Origin: Nocardia sienata NBRC 100364
Lineage (GTDB): Bacteria; Actinomycetota; Actinomycetes; Mycobacteriales; Mycobacteriaceae
Assembly (NCBI RefSeq): GCF_001613205.1
Contig: NZ_BDBX01000004.1
Span: 310,001 to 374,000, forward strand
Direction of reading: 5' to 3'
Length of the DNA: 64,000 nucleotides
The notes beneath the pieces were generated by a model that saw nothing but the letters and a program-made list of their open reading frames with translations, was not told where the DNA came from and made no database searches. A program made the position numbers and the translations under genes. This document shows, piece by piece, positions 45,603-53,915 of this stretch (positions are counted from its first letter, which is position 1; each line of letters begins with the position of its first letter).

Positions 45603-45719
45603 CGGCGATGTCGGTACTCGAAATCATCTCCCCGAGCGCACGATCCGCACCCTCCCGGGTCCGGCAGCACCCGCTCGCGAACCCTGCGGACACCGGGAGA
45701 ATCGGTAGGGTGAGCGGTC

Positions 45720-46784
45720 GTGAGTGCTGACGATACGGCCGTTCGCGAAAGTCGGGAATCCCCTTCCGCACCGGGGCCGGGTGTGCCGGTGGGATATCGG
45801 TACCGCGCCCGCGACCACTACGTGGTCGGCCGGGAGAAGATCCGTGAATTCGCCCGCGCGGTACAGGATCATCACCCGGTCCACTGGTCCGAGGACGCCG
45901 GCGCGGACTACGGATACGGCGGTCTCATCGCACCGCTGACGTTCTTCTCGGTGCCGGGGTTCCTCGCCCAATCGGAGATGTTCGCCTCTGTCATGACCGG
46001 CTACGACCTGAGCCAGATCATGCAGACCGATCAGGTGGTCCGCTACTACCGGCCGATCCGCCACACCGATGCGCTGTTCTTCGAGGTGCGCCTGGAATCG
46101 TTGCGCCGGGCCTTCGGCGGCGATCTGATGGGATTCCGGACGTTGGTCACCGACCGTCACGACGAACCGGTGCTCGTCTCGCACACCAGCATCGTGGGCC
46201 GGACCGGCGTCGAGTCGAACCTCGCCGATGTCGGCGCGAAGGTTCTCATGCACGGTTTCCGGCCGGGCGATGCGGAAAGTACGCGGCCCGCACCGCCGCC
46301 GGTGACCGGTGACCGGTGGGAGGAGCCGGCCGGCGACGCGATACCGTCCGCACCGGTGAGCCGCTATACCCGAGCGTTCGAAACCGTCGCCGTCGGTACC
46401 GAACTGCCGCCTCGGACCGTGCGGCTCACCGCGGGCGATCTGGTGAACTACGCCGGCGTGTCCGGCGATCCGAATCCGATCCATTGGAGCGGCGAGGTCG
46501 CCGGGCTGGCGGAGCTGGACTCCCCCGTCGCCCACGGCATGCTGACCATCGGCATCGGCGCCGGATTCGTCACCTCCTGGCTCGGCGATCCGGGTGCGGT
46601 CGTGGAATACGCGGTGCGCCTGACCAGCCCGGTGCACGTCACCGAGGAGGGGGCCGAGGTCGAATACTCCGGCCGGGTGAAGGCGGTGGATCCGGTGCGG
46701 CGGACGGCGACCGTCGCGCTCACCGCCCGGCACGGCGGCCGCCGGATCTTCGGACGCGCGACCGCGGTGGTCCGGCTCCGCTGA
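45720..46784 (+). CDS. hadAB: Fused HadA/HadB (3R)-hydroxyacyl-ACP dehydratase
   Basis: The product is 354 residues from GTG with GGTAGGGTGAG upstream. The N-terminal half (~25-170) is a HadA-like hotdog domain (REKIREFARAVQDHHPVHW, YRPIRHTDALFFEVRLESL). The C-terminal half (~215-350) is a HadB/MaoC domain with catalytic Asp ~250 and His ~255 (GVSGDPNPIHWS). In mycobacteria HadA and HadB are separate subunits of the FAS-II dehydratase that builds mycolic acids; a single-chain fusion is known from nocardiae and relatives. It follows the antigen-85-like gene in the same direction. The linker (~185-210) is Pro-rich. Confidence 0.9.
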   Translation: MSADDTAVRESRESPSAPGPGVPVGYRYRARDHYVVGREKIREFARAVQDHHPVHWSEDAGADYGYGGLIAPLTFFSVPGFLAQSEMFASVMTGYDLSQIMQTDQVVRYYRPIRHTDALFFEVRLESLRRAFGGDLMGFRTLVTDRHDEPVLVSHTSIVGRTGVESNLADVGAKVLMHGFRPGDAESTRPAPPPVTGDRWEEPAGDAIPSAPVSRYTRAFETVAVGTELPPRTVRLTAGDLVNYAGVSGDPNPIHWSGEVAGLAELDSPVAHGMLTIGIGAGFVTSWLGDPGAVVEYAVRLTSPVHVTEEGAEVEYSGRVKAVDPVRRTATVALTARHGGRRIFGRATAVVRLR

Positions 46785-46884
46785 GACGGGTCCGGCGGCC
46801 GTCGCGTCGAATATTGCGACGGCGCGCGACCACCCCGGCGGGGCGATTTGACCTCGAGTTGAGTTCAGGTTCGAGGATGGTGCC

Positions 46885-47328
46885 ATGAGCACGAACGAAG
46901 CACCCACCGTGGCGGATTCCGGGACCGACCACACAGCCGATATCGCGGCGATCGAACAGCTGATCAAGGATGTCGAAACCGGTTACAACACCAACGACGC
47001 CGAGCTGATGGTCAGCGGCTTCCTCGCCAATGCCTCCGCCGGGAATGCCGTGGGCACGGTGATCACCGGCCGCGAGGCACTGCTCGAGGCCGCACGTCTC
47101 GGACTGTCCGGGTTCCTGAAGGACGAGTACGTCGTTTACGAGCTCACCGATATCGTCTTCCTCCGCCCCGATATCGCGATCGCCCACAAGGCCGCCCGCG
47201 CGCGCACCGCCGACGGCGTCCTCCTCGACCGGGATCCGGCGATGGTCGCGCTCTATGTCCTGGTTGCGGAGAACGGACGCTGGTGGGTGGCCGCCCGGCA
47301 CAACACACCGGTGCCCGCGGCAAGCTGA
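46885..47328 (+). CDS. NTF2-like protein (SgcJ/DUF4440 type)
   Basis: The product is 147 residues. It has the NTF2-like pattern of an N-terminal helix (DIAAIEQLIKDVETGYNTNDAELMVSGF), then strands VYELTDIVFLRPDIAIAHKAAR and MVALYVLVAENGRWWVAARHN. These small cone-shaped proteins bind hydrophobic ligands or act as isomerases and dehydratases; none of the specific residues identify a reaction. No signal peptide is seen. It is 100 bp downstream of hadAB on the same strand and may be co-expressed. Confidence 0.78.
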   Translation: MSTNEAPTVADSGTDHTADIAAIEQLIKDVETGYNTNDAELMVSGFLANASAGNAVGTVITGREALLEAARLGLSGFLKDEYVVYELTDIVFLRPDIAIAHKAARARTADGVLLDRDPAMVALYVLVAENGRWWVAARHNTPVPAAS

Positions 47329-47447
47329 GGAACCGGGTGGCGTGCGGTATCGCACGGTGCCGCTCCCCAGGCCGAGAACCCGGCACGCGCGGTCCCGCAG
47401 GGTATCTGTGGGCCGCTCGCCGGGATCGGCTTCGCCGGACGCGCCGC

Positions 47448-48365
47448 TCAGCCGGCGACCGGTGTGCCCCCGGCGGATTCCCGGTGGCCCGAATCCGGTG
47501 CCGGGGCGAGCGCTTCCGGCGCGGGACCGAGCGCCCGGGGAGGCGCGCTCAGCGCCGCGGCCGCCCCGATACCCGCCCCGATTCCCGCGCCGATCCCGGC
47601 GAGCGGCGCGGCCATGAGGGCGAAACCGTAGGCGGCGCCCAACGGTGCCGCGGCGAGTCCGATCGGCGCGAACGGCGCCCCGATCGCCAGCCCCATCGCA
47701 CCACCCACACCCGCGCCGATGAGAGCGAACGGGCTCGCGAACGCCGCCCCGGCGGCCGCGCCGATCGCCGCGGCACCGATGGTCTGCCCGGCGACCCGGT
47801 CGGAGCGGGTGCGTTCCATACCGACCGAATCGAGGAAGGTCGCCAGCTCGGCTTCGGCCGACGCGGAGCCGTCGTTGATCTGGATGGCCTGCTCCCGGGG
47901 CAGCCATTCCGGGGAGTCGACCTGGACATCGCCGAAACGCAAGGCGCCGGGCGGGGGCGCGATCGGGGGCACAGGCGCGACGGGCACAGGCGCGTGCGGG
48001 GCTTCCACCGGCGCCAGATAATCGGCCTGGGGGGCCGGCCGCGCCCACTGCAGCGAGGACAAGATGTCGTCGGGAATCCGGACGCCCCGGTATGGGCGAA
48101 CATTCGGCGCTTCGGCGCCGGGCCACTGCGCGGAGCCGTCCGCCTGCCCCGCCGTTCCGGTGCCGGCGGTGGGATCGGCCGGGATCGTCTCGTTCGCGAC
48201 CGGGGCGAGGTGCCCGTGCGAATCGGCCGTGCGGTAGTGATCCGGTTCGGCACCGGCGCTGCCGGTCCCTACCAGGGTGAGGACGACGGGAACGGCGCCC
48301 GCCACCACCATGGACCCCATCCGGGTTCGACGCGGACTGACTGCTCTGTGCTTGCCGGTGCCCAT
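47448..48365 (-). CDS. Secreted Ala/Pro/Gly-rich protein, paralog 3
   Basis: The product is 305 residues and a distant relative of the genes at 31788 and 32931. It shares the GKHR opening, a signal segment (VVAGAVPVVLTLVGTGSAGA) and the motif LATFLDSVGMERTRSD (~174-189), then VAGQTIGAAAIGAA and a Gly/Ala-rich hydrophobic region ending in an Ala/Pro-rich tail. The central third (~45-140) differs from the other two and includes VRIPDDILSSLQW. GCGGAAGG lies upstream of the ATG. It is convergent with the NTF2-like gene. The function is unknown. Confidence 0.78.
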   Translation of the reverse strand: MGTGKHRAVSPRRTRMGSMVVAGAVPVVLTLVGTGSAGAEPDHYRTADSHGHLAPVANETIPADPTAGTGTAGQADGSAQWPGAEAPNVRPYRGVRIPDDILSSLQWARPAPQADYLAPVEAPHAPVPVAPVPPIAPPPGALRFGDVQVDSPEWLPREQAIQINDGSASAEAELATFLDSVGMERTRSDRVAGQTIGAAAIGAAAGAAFASPFALIGAGVGGAMGLAIGAPFAPIGLAAAPLGAAYGFALMAAPLAGIGAGIGAGIGAAAALSAPPRALGPAPEALAPAPDSGHRESAGGTPVAG

Positions 48366-48569
48366 CTATCACCTTCCGCCTGAAAGAGATGCTGTCGTTT
48401 CACATTCGGATCCGCGCATCGATTCGGATGGGTTCGAATTTGTCGCCGGTCGGGTCGGTTTGCGGTGACCACAGGGTCTCGACCACCGCCGGGACATCCG
48501 GACGAGCGCGCGACCGTCGCACGACATACCGGCGGGGCGCCGGACCGGCTCGCGGAGTCCGCGCGACAT

Positions 48570-49358
48570 TCAGGCGGAGGGAGCGCCGAGGTCGGTGAAC
48601 GAGCCGCCGCGCCCGGCCCCGGCGGCGAATCGCTCGACACCCGAGGCCGCTTCGGCCAGCGAGATGACCCCGTGCTCCCATTCGTTGGCGATCGCCTCTT
48701 GTTCGTCCATCCCCTCCTGCTGCAGCAGCGAGAGCCGGTCGTGCCGCTGGCAGGTCTGCGGGAAACGCGCGATCTCGGCGGCGAGCGCTTCGGCGGCCTG
48801 CCGTTCCTCGCCGACCGGGACGACACGGTCGGCGAGACCCATCGCGTGCGCCTCGGCCGCGGCCACGGGCCGGCCGGTGAGCACCATGTCCATGGCCCGC
48901 CCGGTACCGATCAGCCGCGGCAGCCGCACCGTACCGCCGTCGATGAGCGGAACTCCCCACCGCCGGCAGAAGACCCCGAACACCGCGTCCTCGGCGGCCA
49001 CCCGCAGATCACACCAGATCGCCAGTTCCAGTCCACCGGCCACCGCATGACCGGCGACCGCGGCGATCACCGGTTTGCTCAGCCGCATGCGGGTCGGCCC
49101 CATGGGCCCGCGGCCCTTCGCCGACAGCGGATTGGCCCGGTCGGTCCCGACGGCTTTGAGATCGGCACCGGCACAGAAGTTCCCGCCCTCACCCCACAGC
49201 ACCGCCACCGCCGCCGAATCGTCGTTCTCGAAGGCGGTGAACGCGTCGTAGAGGGCGGTACCGGTGGGTCCGTCGACCGCGTTGCGGGCCTGCGGCCGGG
49301 ACAGGACGACGGTGTACACCGGCCCGTTCCGTTCGATTCGCACAGGTGCGCCGGTCAT
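48570..49358 (-). CDS. Enoyl-CoA hydratase/isomerase (crotonase) family protein
   Basis: The product is 262 residues from ATG 49358 with GAAGGGA upstream. The crotonase fold is clear: VVLSRPQARNAVDGPTG, the oxyanion-hole segment GEGGNFCAGADLKAVG, then AVAGHAVAGGLELAIWCDLRVA and FCRRWGVPLIDGGTVRLPRLIG. The general-base Glu at the second catalytic position of true hydratases appears to be replaced by Asp (PLIDGGT). The reaction could be hydration, isomerisation or another CoA-ester chemistry. No adjacent beta-oxidation gene is present. Confidence 0.92.
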   Translation of the reverse strand: MTGAPVRIERNGPVYTVVLSRPQARNAVDGPTGTALYDAFTAFENDDSAAVAVLWGEGGNFCAGADLKAVGTDRANPLSAKGRGPMGPTRMRLSKPVIAAVAGHAVAGGLELAIWCDLRVAAEDAVFGVFCRRWGVPLIDGGTVRLPRLIGTGRAMDMVLTGRPVAAAEAHAMGLADRVVPVGEERQAAEALAAEIARFPQTCQRHDRLSLLQQEGMDEQEAIANEWEHGVISLAEAASGVERFAAGAGRGGSFTDLGAPSA

Positions 49359-49563
49359 AGCTGTCCCTTCGTTCGCGGTCACCGCCCGAGCCTATGGCCT
49401 CCGGCGCACTCTCGGGCCGATCCGCACCGATCGGACCCCTCCGGTCTCCGAATCCCGCCCGCAGGCGCGATCCGGTGATCGAACACGTCCGGCGCGGTCC
49501 CGCGGATGTCGATGGAGTTCGGCGCTATCTGTGACACGCAACGTCCGGCCCGGAGACGCACGG

Positions 49564-50787
49564 TCATCGCACAGCGGTGCCGTATCCCGGGGAAGGGACC
49601 CGGCCGCCGGTGGACTCGGTGCCGAGCAGGCCGAATGCCTCCAGCGCCAGATACAGTTCCGCCGATTGGCGGGGGTCGGTGGTGTCGCGGCCGGTGAGGT
49701 CGCGAATCTTGCGCAGCCGATAGCGCACCGTATTGCGATGGCAGTGCATGATTTCGGCGACGGCCGCGGCCGATCCACCGCATCGGTACCAGGATTCGAG
49801 CGCACCGATCAGCTCGTCCCGCTCGGCGACCGGGAGATCGAGCAGCGGGCCGAGGATCTGCGCGGCCGCCCGCCGCCCGGCCTCGGGAACGGCAACGAGA
49901 AGATGGGCGACCGGTTCGTCGCCGAAGCGGACCGTGGCCGGCGAACCCGGCCGCACCGACCGGGACGCCAGCCGTGCCTCGGCCAGCGCCGCAGTGATGA
50001 CATGCGGTGTCGTGAAGGCGGCGCTGACACCCACCCGGTCGGTGACGCACGCCGAGACCGTGGCCGTGGCGCGGTCGAGCGCTTCCGGGGAGGTTGCGGA
50101 CAGCAACCCGATATATGCATCGATCTGGGCATCCCAGACCGACCGTATGCCGATATCACGCAGCGCCGCGGTGAGCCTGCCCGGCAGCGGCGCGGTGGGC
50201 TCGGTATCGATGGCGACCACCGCGTACGCACCAGGTTCCGGGAATCCGAGGATGCGCAGGACTTCGAGGACGCGGGCGGGGTTGCCGGAATGGTCGTCGA
50301 ACAGGGTACGAACCAGCCGGCTCTGGAGCTGGGCGTCGGTATGCGCAAGCAGTACTTCGGTTTCCCGGTAGGACTCCACAGCCGCGTCGGAGTACAGGTC
50401 GACGAGCTCCCACAGCCGCGTCGCCAGCTCGTGCAGCCGAGCGTCCCCCGGGCCGGCCGACCAGTTGGTCAGTTCCTCCCAGATGAGCCGGCCACCCAGC
50501 CGGTAGGCGTGCAACAGGCTCGCGACCGGAATCCCCTGTTCGGCCTTGAGGCGCCCCGCGTCGCGGGCCGGTTGCAGCCGCAACGGGCCGGTTCCGGAAA
50601 GCGCCTCGATGACCGCGGTCAAATTTTCCAGGCAGGTGCGGTACAGCTGATCCGCGGTCAGCAACCCGGACTCCCCGTACGACGGGTCGGCCGCCGCGAT
50701 CCGGCCGACCAGGACATCGGTCAGCGCCTCGACGGAATCGGCGAGTGCGGCGGCCAGCGGCGCCGCCGAGGGCGCGGGCGTGCTCAT
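49564..50787 (-). CDS. PucR/CdaR-type transcriptional regulator
   Basis: The product is 407 residues. The C-terminal helix-turn-helix (VAEIMHCHRNTVRYRLRKI, then DPRQSAELYLALEAFGLL) is the PucR/CdaR signature. The middle resembles the GGDEF-like region of this family, and the N terminus is a helical sensor (LYRTCLENLTAVIEALSG). It is divergent from an aldehyde dehydrogenase gene with a 20-bp palindrome between them. PucR-type proteins usually activate the adjacent catabolic gene in response to a metabolite; the ligand is unknown. Confidence 0.88.
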   Translation of the reverse strand: MSTPAPSAAPLAAALADSVEALTDVLVGRIAAADPSYGESGLLTADQLYRTCLENLTAVIEALSGTGPLRLQPARDAGRLKAEQGIPVASLLHAYRLGGRLIWEELTNWSAGPGDARLHELATRLWELVDLYSDAAVESYRETEVLLAHTDAQLQSRLVRTLFDDHSGNPARVLEVLRILGFPEPGAYAVVAIDTEPTAPLPGRLTAALRDIGIRSVWDAQIDAYIGLLSATSPEALDRATATVSACVTDRVGVSAAFTTPHVITAALAEARLASRSVRPGSPATVRFGDEPVAHLLVAVPEAGRRAAAQILGPLLDLPVAERDELIGALESWYRCGGSAAAVAEIMHCHRNTVRYRLRKIRDLTGRDTTDPRQSAELYLALEAFGLLGTESTGGRVPSPGYGTAVR

Positions 50788-50831
50788 ACTGGAACAGTCT
50801 AGTCACACGGCCGTGACCCACACCACGCCTA

Positions 50832-50851
50832 TTTTGTGCCCGTGCACAAAA
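50832..50851. promoter_or_regulatory. 20-bp palindrome between the PucR-type regulator and aldehyde dehydrogenase
   Basis: TTTTGTGC-N4-GCACAAAA has perfect 8-bp arms, centred in the 168-bp divergent region. A weaker GTCAC-N6-GTGAC repeat sits at 50802-50817. The perfect repeat is the most likely regulator binding site. Confidence 0.55.
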
Positions 50852-50955
50852 CCGAGCACCGAATCACGCAACGCCGACACATTTCCTTCGGGCACCGGCA
50901 CAGCCACACTGATCAGTACTCGGATCACCGGATCTCAGCTACGGAGTGTGCCCAC

Positions 50956-52680
50956 GTGCAGCCAGAACAGACCGTCGCGGCCGAAACGGTCATCGATACC
51001 GTCCTCGCCGAACTCGCCGCCGGCGAGCAGAAATGGTCCCGGCTGCCGCTGGCCGGCCGGCGGGCTCTCCTCGAGCGGATGCGCACGCTCACGGGGCAAC
51101 ATGCCCGCGAATGGGTCGAGGCCGCGATCCGGATCAAAGGTCTCGAGCCCGCGTCCCCGCTGGTGGGCGAGGAATGGCTCTCGGGACCCTATGTCTTCGC
51201 GACGAGCCTCACCGCGGTGTCACAGACCCTCGAATCGCTGGAGCGCGGCGTGAGCCCGCTCGCGAACGCGACATTCGGCACCGCCGGCGGCCGGGTGACC
51301 GTGCGCGCGCTCCCCGCGGGGCTCTACGACGAACTTCTGCTCAGCGGTTTCCGGGCCGAGGTGTGGTTGCAGCGGGGCGTCGACGCGGCCACCGCCCGCG
51401 CCGGCGCGGGCCTCGCCCAGCTCGATCCCGCCCGCACCCACGGGATCGGCGCGGTGCTGGGCGCGGGGAACATCACCTCGATCGCGCCGCTGGACACCAT
51501 CTACGAACTCATCGCGCACAACCGCGTGGTGGCCCTGAAGCTGAACCCGGTCACCGATCCGCTGCTGCCGGTGTTCGAGAAGATCTTCGCGCCGCTGATC
51601 GAGCTCGGAGTGGTGCGGATGCTCACCGGCGGCCCCGAGGTCGGCGGGCAACTGGTGGCACACGAGCGGGTCGCGCATGTCCACATGACCGGCAGCGCCG
51701 CGACGCACGACGCCATCGTATGGGGCACGGGCCCGCAGGCCGCGCAACGGAAGAAGGCCGGCACCCCGCTGCTGGACAAACCCATCACCAGCGAGCTCGG
51801 CGGAGTGTCCCCGACGATCGTGCTGCCCGGCGAATGGAGTACCGCCGACCTGGAATTCCAGGCCGAGCACATCGCTACCCAGCGCCTGCACAACGGCGGC
51901 TACAACTGTGTGGCCACGCAGGCGGTGATCCTATCCGCGGACTGGCCCCAGAAGGACGCCTTCCTGGCGGCCCTCACCGCGGCCGTCGATCGGGCACCGA
52001 ACCGCCACGCCTACTACCCGGGTAGCGACCACCGGGTCGCCTCGGCGCGGGCCGGCTATCCCGACGCTCGCCCGCTCGGCCGCCGGGGCGAGCGACTACT
52101 GGTGGCCGGGCTGGATCCGGACACCGACGAAGCGCTGTTCACCTCGGAATACTTCGCACCTGTCCTCGGCATCGTGGAGCTGCCCGGGAGCGGGGTCGCC
52201 TTCGCCCGCGCCGCGGTGGATACCGCCAACGACAAGTTCACCGGCACCCTCGGTGTGAACATCGTGGCGCATCCGGACACCGTCGACGCGCTCGGTACGG
52301 AATTCGACCAGATGATCGAGCGGCTGCGGTACGGCACCGTCGCCGTGAACGCGTGGACCGCGGTCGGTTATCTGACTCCCACCGCGAGCTGGGGCGCCTA
52401 CCCGGGCCATACGCTCGACGACGTGCAGAGCGGGATCGGTGTGGTGCACAACGCCTGGCTGATCGACGGGATCGAGCGCACCGTCGTGCGGGGTCCGTTC
52501 CGGCCCGCGCCGCGGTCGGTGCTGCACGGCGAGTGGGCGCTCACCCCGAAGCCGCCGTGGTTCGTCTCCAACCGGACCGCCGCGCGGACCGGGCGACTGC
52601 TGACCGACTTCGCTGCCGATCCGCGCTGGTCGCGCTGGTCGCGCCTGCCTGCGATCTTCGCCTCCGCGCTACGCGGTTGA
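50956..52680 (+). CDS. Aldehyde dehydrogenase family protein
   Basis: The product is 574 residues from a GTG with CGGAG nine bases upstream; the frame extends to 50836 through His/Arg-rich sequence unlike the family. The Rossmann region reads HGIGAVLGAGNITSIAPLD. The catalytic Glu is at ~280 (SELGGVSPTIVL) and Cys at ~318 (NGGYNCVATQAVIL). It is longer than standard ALDHs, with an extended N terminus and a C-terminal tail (PPWFVSNRTAARTGRLLTDF). Substrates of this long actinobacterial group are unknown. Regulation by the divergent PucR-type gene is likely. Confidence 0.88.
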   Translation: MQPEQTVAAETVIDTVLAELAAGEQKWSRLPLAGRRALLERMRTLTGQHAREWVEAAIRIKGLEPASPLVGEEWLSGPYVFATSLTAVSQTLESLERGVSPLANATFGTAGGRVTVRALPAGLYDELLLSGFRAEVWLQRGVDAATARAGAGLAQLDPARTHGIGAVLGAGNITSIAPLDTIYELIAHNRVVALKLNPVTDPLLPVFEKIFAPLIELGVVRMLTGGPEVGGQLVAHERVAHVHMTGSAATHDAIVWGTGPQAAQRKKAGTPLLDKPITSELGGVSPTIVLPGEWSTADLEFQAEHIATQRLHNGGYNCVATQAVILSADWPQKDAFLAALTAAVDRAPNRHAYYPGSDHRVASARAGYPDARPLGRRGERLLVAGLDPDTDEALFTSEYFAPVLGIVELPGSGVAFARAAVDTANDKFTGTLGVNIVAHPDTVDALGTEFDQMIERLRYGTVAVNAWTAVGYLTPTASWGAYPGHTLDDVQSGIGVVHNAWLIDGIERTVVRGPFRPAPRSVLHGEWALTPKPPWFVSNRTAARTGRLLTDFAADPRWSRWSRLPAIFASALRG

Positions 52681-52785
52681 TCACACCCGAGCGACCTGTG
52701 TCGAGGACGAGTCGCGACACGGGTCGCCGCACGTGACCGGCGCTGTTCCGGGCACGCTCGGACTGTGCCGCACTCGGGCAGCCGG

Positions 52786-53334
52786 TCAGGCCAGCCGACC
52801 CAGCCACCCGGCGGCGTCGAGCCGGAACGCCACCGGCGGCGCCAGGGCACGGAGATCGTCCTCCATGGCCCGGATTCGTTCCTCTCCGCGCTCACGCGCC
52901 CAGTTCCCGCGCAATTGCTGGAAGATCGCGGCCGAGCGGGCCAGCGCGTCGAAACCCCGCGTGGTGAGGCGGACGACGCGCCGCCGGGTATCGGCCGGAT
53001 CATCCGCCCGTTCGGCGTACCCGAGAGCGACCAGACGGTCCACTGTTTTGCCGGCGGCCTGTTTGGAAATCCCCAGACGACGGCCGATATCGCTGGCCGA
53101 GGCCCCGTCGGCACCGATCGCCTGCATGGCGAAACCATGGGCAGGCCGCATTTCCGGATGTCCCTGTCGCGCCAGTTCGGCGTGCAATTCGTCGATCAGC
53201 GTCCGGAACCCGGCGAACAGTAGGAGCGCGAGCTCGTAACCGGCGCGCGGCGCACCCTCTACTTCCGCGCCGTCCGTGGAACCCTTGGCATAACCGTCAA
53301 CCTGGTTTACCATCTCCTCATTATCGTCAACCAT
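52786..53334 (-). CDS. MarR-family transcriptional regulator
   Basis: The product is 182 residues from an ATG with AAGGTGG upstream; a second ATG at 53313 is possible. The winged helix spans ~70-130: GFAMQAIGADGASASDIGRRL, ISKQAAGKTVDRLVALGYAERADDPADTRRRVVRLT. It is divergent from an AhpD-like gene, which it probably represses. Two imperfect 15-bp palindromes lie across its start (53296-53310 and 53326-53340). Confidence 0.87.
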   Translation of the reverse strand: MVDDNEEMVNQVDGYAKGSTDGAEVEGAPRAGYELALLLFAGFRTLIDELHAELARQGHPEMRPAHGFAMQAIGADGASASDIGRRLGISKQAAGKTVDRLVALGYAERADDPADTRRRVVRLTTRGFDALARSAAIFQQLRGNWARERGEERIRAMEDDLRALAPPVAFRLDAAGWLGRLA

Positions 53335-53340
53335 GTTGTC
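53296..53340. promoter_or_regulatory. Two imperfect palindromes, candidate MarR operators
   Basis: GTCAACCTGGTTTAC (53296-53310, one mismatched pair) and GTCAACCATGTTGTC (53326-53340, two mismatched pairs) share the GTCAACC half. Their centres are 30 bp apart, about three helical turns. They cover the start of the MarR gene and lie just upstream of the AhpD-like gene. Confidence 0.45.
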
Positions 53341-53355
53341 CACCTTAGGAGAGAG

Positions 53356-53862
53356 ATGTTCACCGCCCACACCCTGGAGACCGCTCCGCACGCCGCCCGG
53401 TCGGCGATGCGGGCAGTCCAGAGCCCTACCGGCACGATTCCCGACGCAGTCCGCCGGCTGGCCGGATCACCCGAGCTACTCAACGGATTTCTGGCCATGA
53501 GCGCCAGTTTCGAACGCTGCACCCTGGATCCGCCGGCACGGGAGGTCGTCATCATGACCGTCGCCGTACGTAACGACTGCCATGTGTGTATCGCCATGCA
53601 CACCGGCAAACTCCGCAAACTCGGCGTGGCACCGGAGATCGTCACCGCCCTGCGCACGGCCGCGCCCCTTCCCGACGCACGCCTCGAGGTGATCCGGATA
53701 TTCACCCTCGAGGTCCTCGCGACCGCGGGCGGCGTGGAAGAGGAAGCCGTTGCCGCACTCCTGGCGCAGGGGTACACCGAACGCAACGCGTTGGAAGTCG
53801 TCTTCGGAATCGGCACCTACACGATGTCGACACTGGCCAATCGTCTCGTACGCGCCGCATGA
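53356..53862 (+). CDS. Carboxymuconolactone decarboxylase / AhpD-like protein
   Basis: The product is 168 residues. The CMD domain carries a redox CxxC in VRNDCHVCIAMHTGKLRKLG, as in AhpD peroxidase-partner proteins. It begins TAHTLETAPHAARSAMRAV and includes PPAREVVIMTVAV. AhpD-like proteins reduce AhpC or act alone on peroxides; others are decarboxylases without CxxC, so a redox role is favoured. A GGAGAGAG site lies directly before the ATG. The divergent MarR protein may respond to oxidants. Confidence 0.88.
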   Translation: MFTAHTLETAPHAARSAMRAVQSPTGTIPDAVRRLAGSPELLNGFLAMSASFERCTLDPPAREVVIMTVAVRNDCHVCIAMHTGKLRKLGVAPEIVTALRTAAPLPDARLEVIRIFTLEVLATAGGVEEEAVAALLAQGYTERNALEVVFGIGTYTMSTLANRLVRAA

Positions 53863-53872
53863 CCGGCAGCCC

Positions 53873-53897
53873 CCCGGCGGTGCCGAGCACCGCCGGG
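53873..53897. terminator. Bidirectional terminator between the AhpD-like and TetR genes
   Basis: An 11-bp perfect stem pairs 53873-53883 with 53887-53897 on a 3-nt loop, 10 bp after the rightward stop and 18 bp from the leftward stop. Confidence 0.8.
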
Positions 53898-53915
53898 AGG
53901 GGCTCGCACCGTCGA

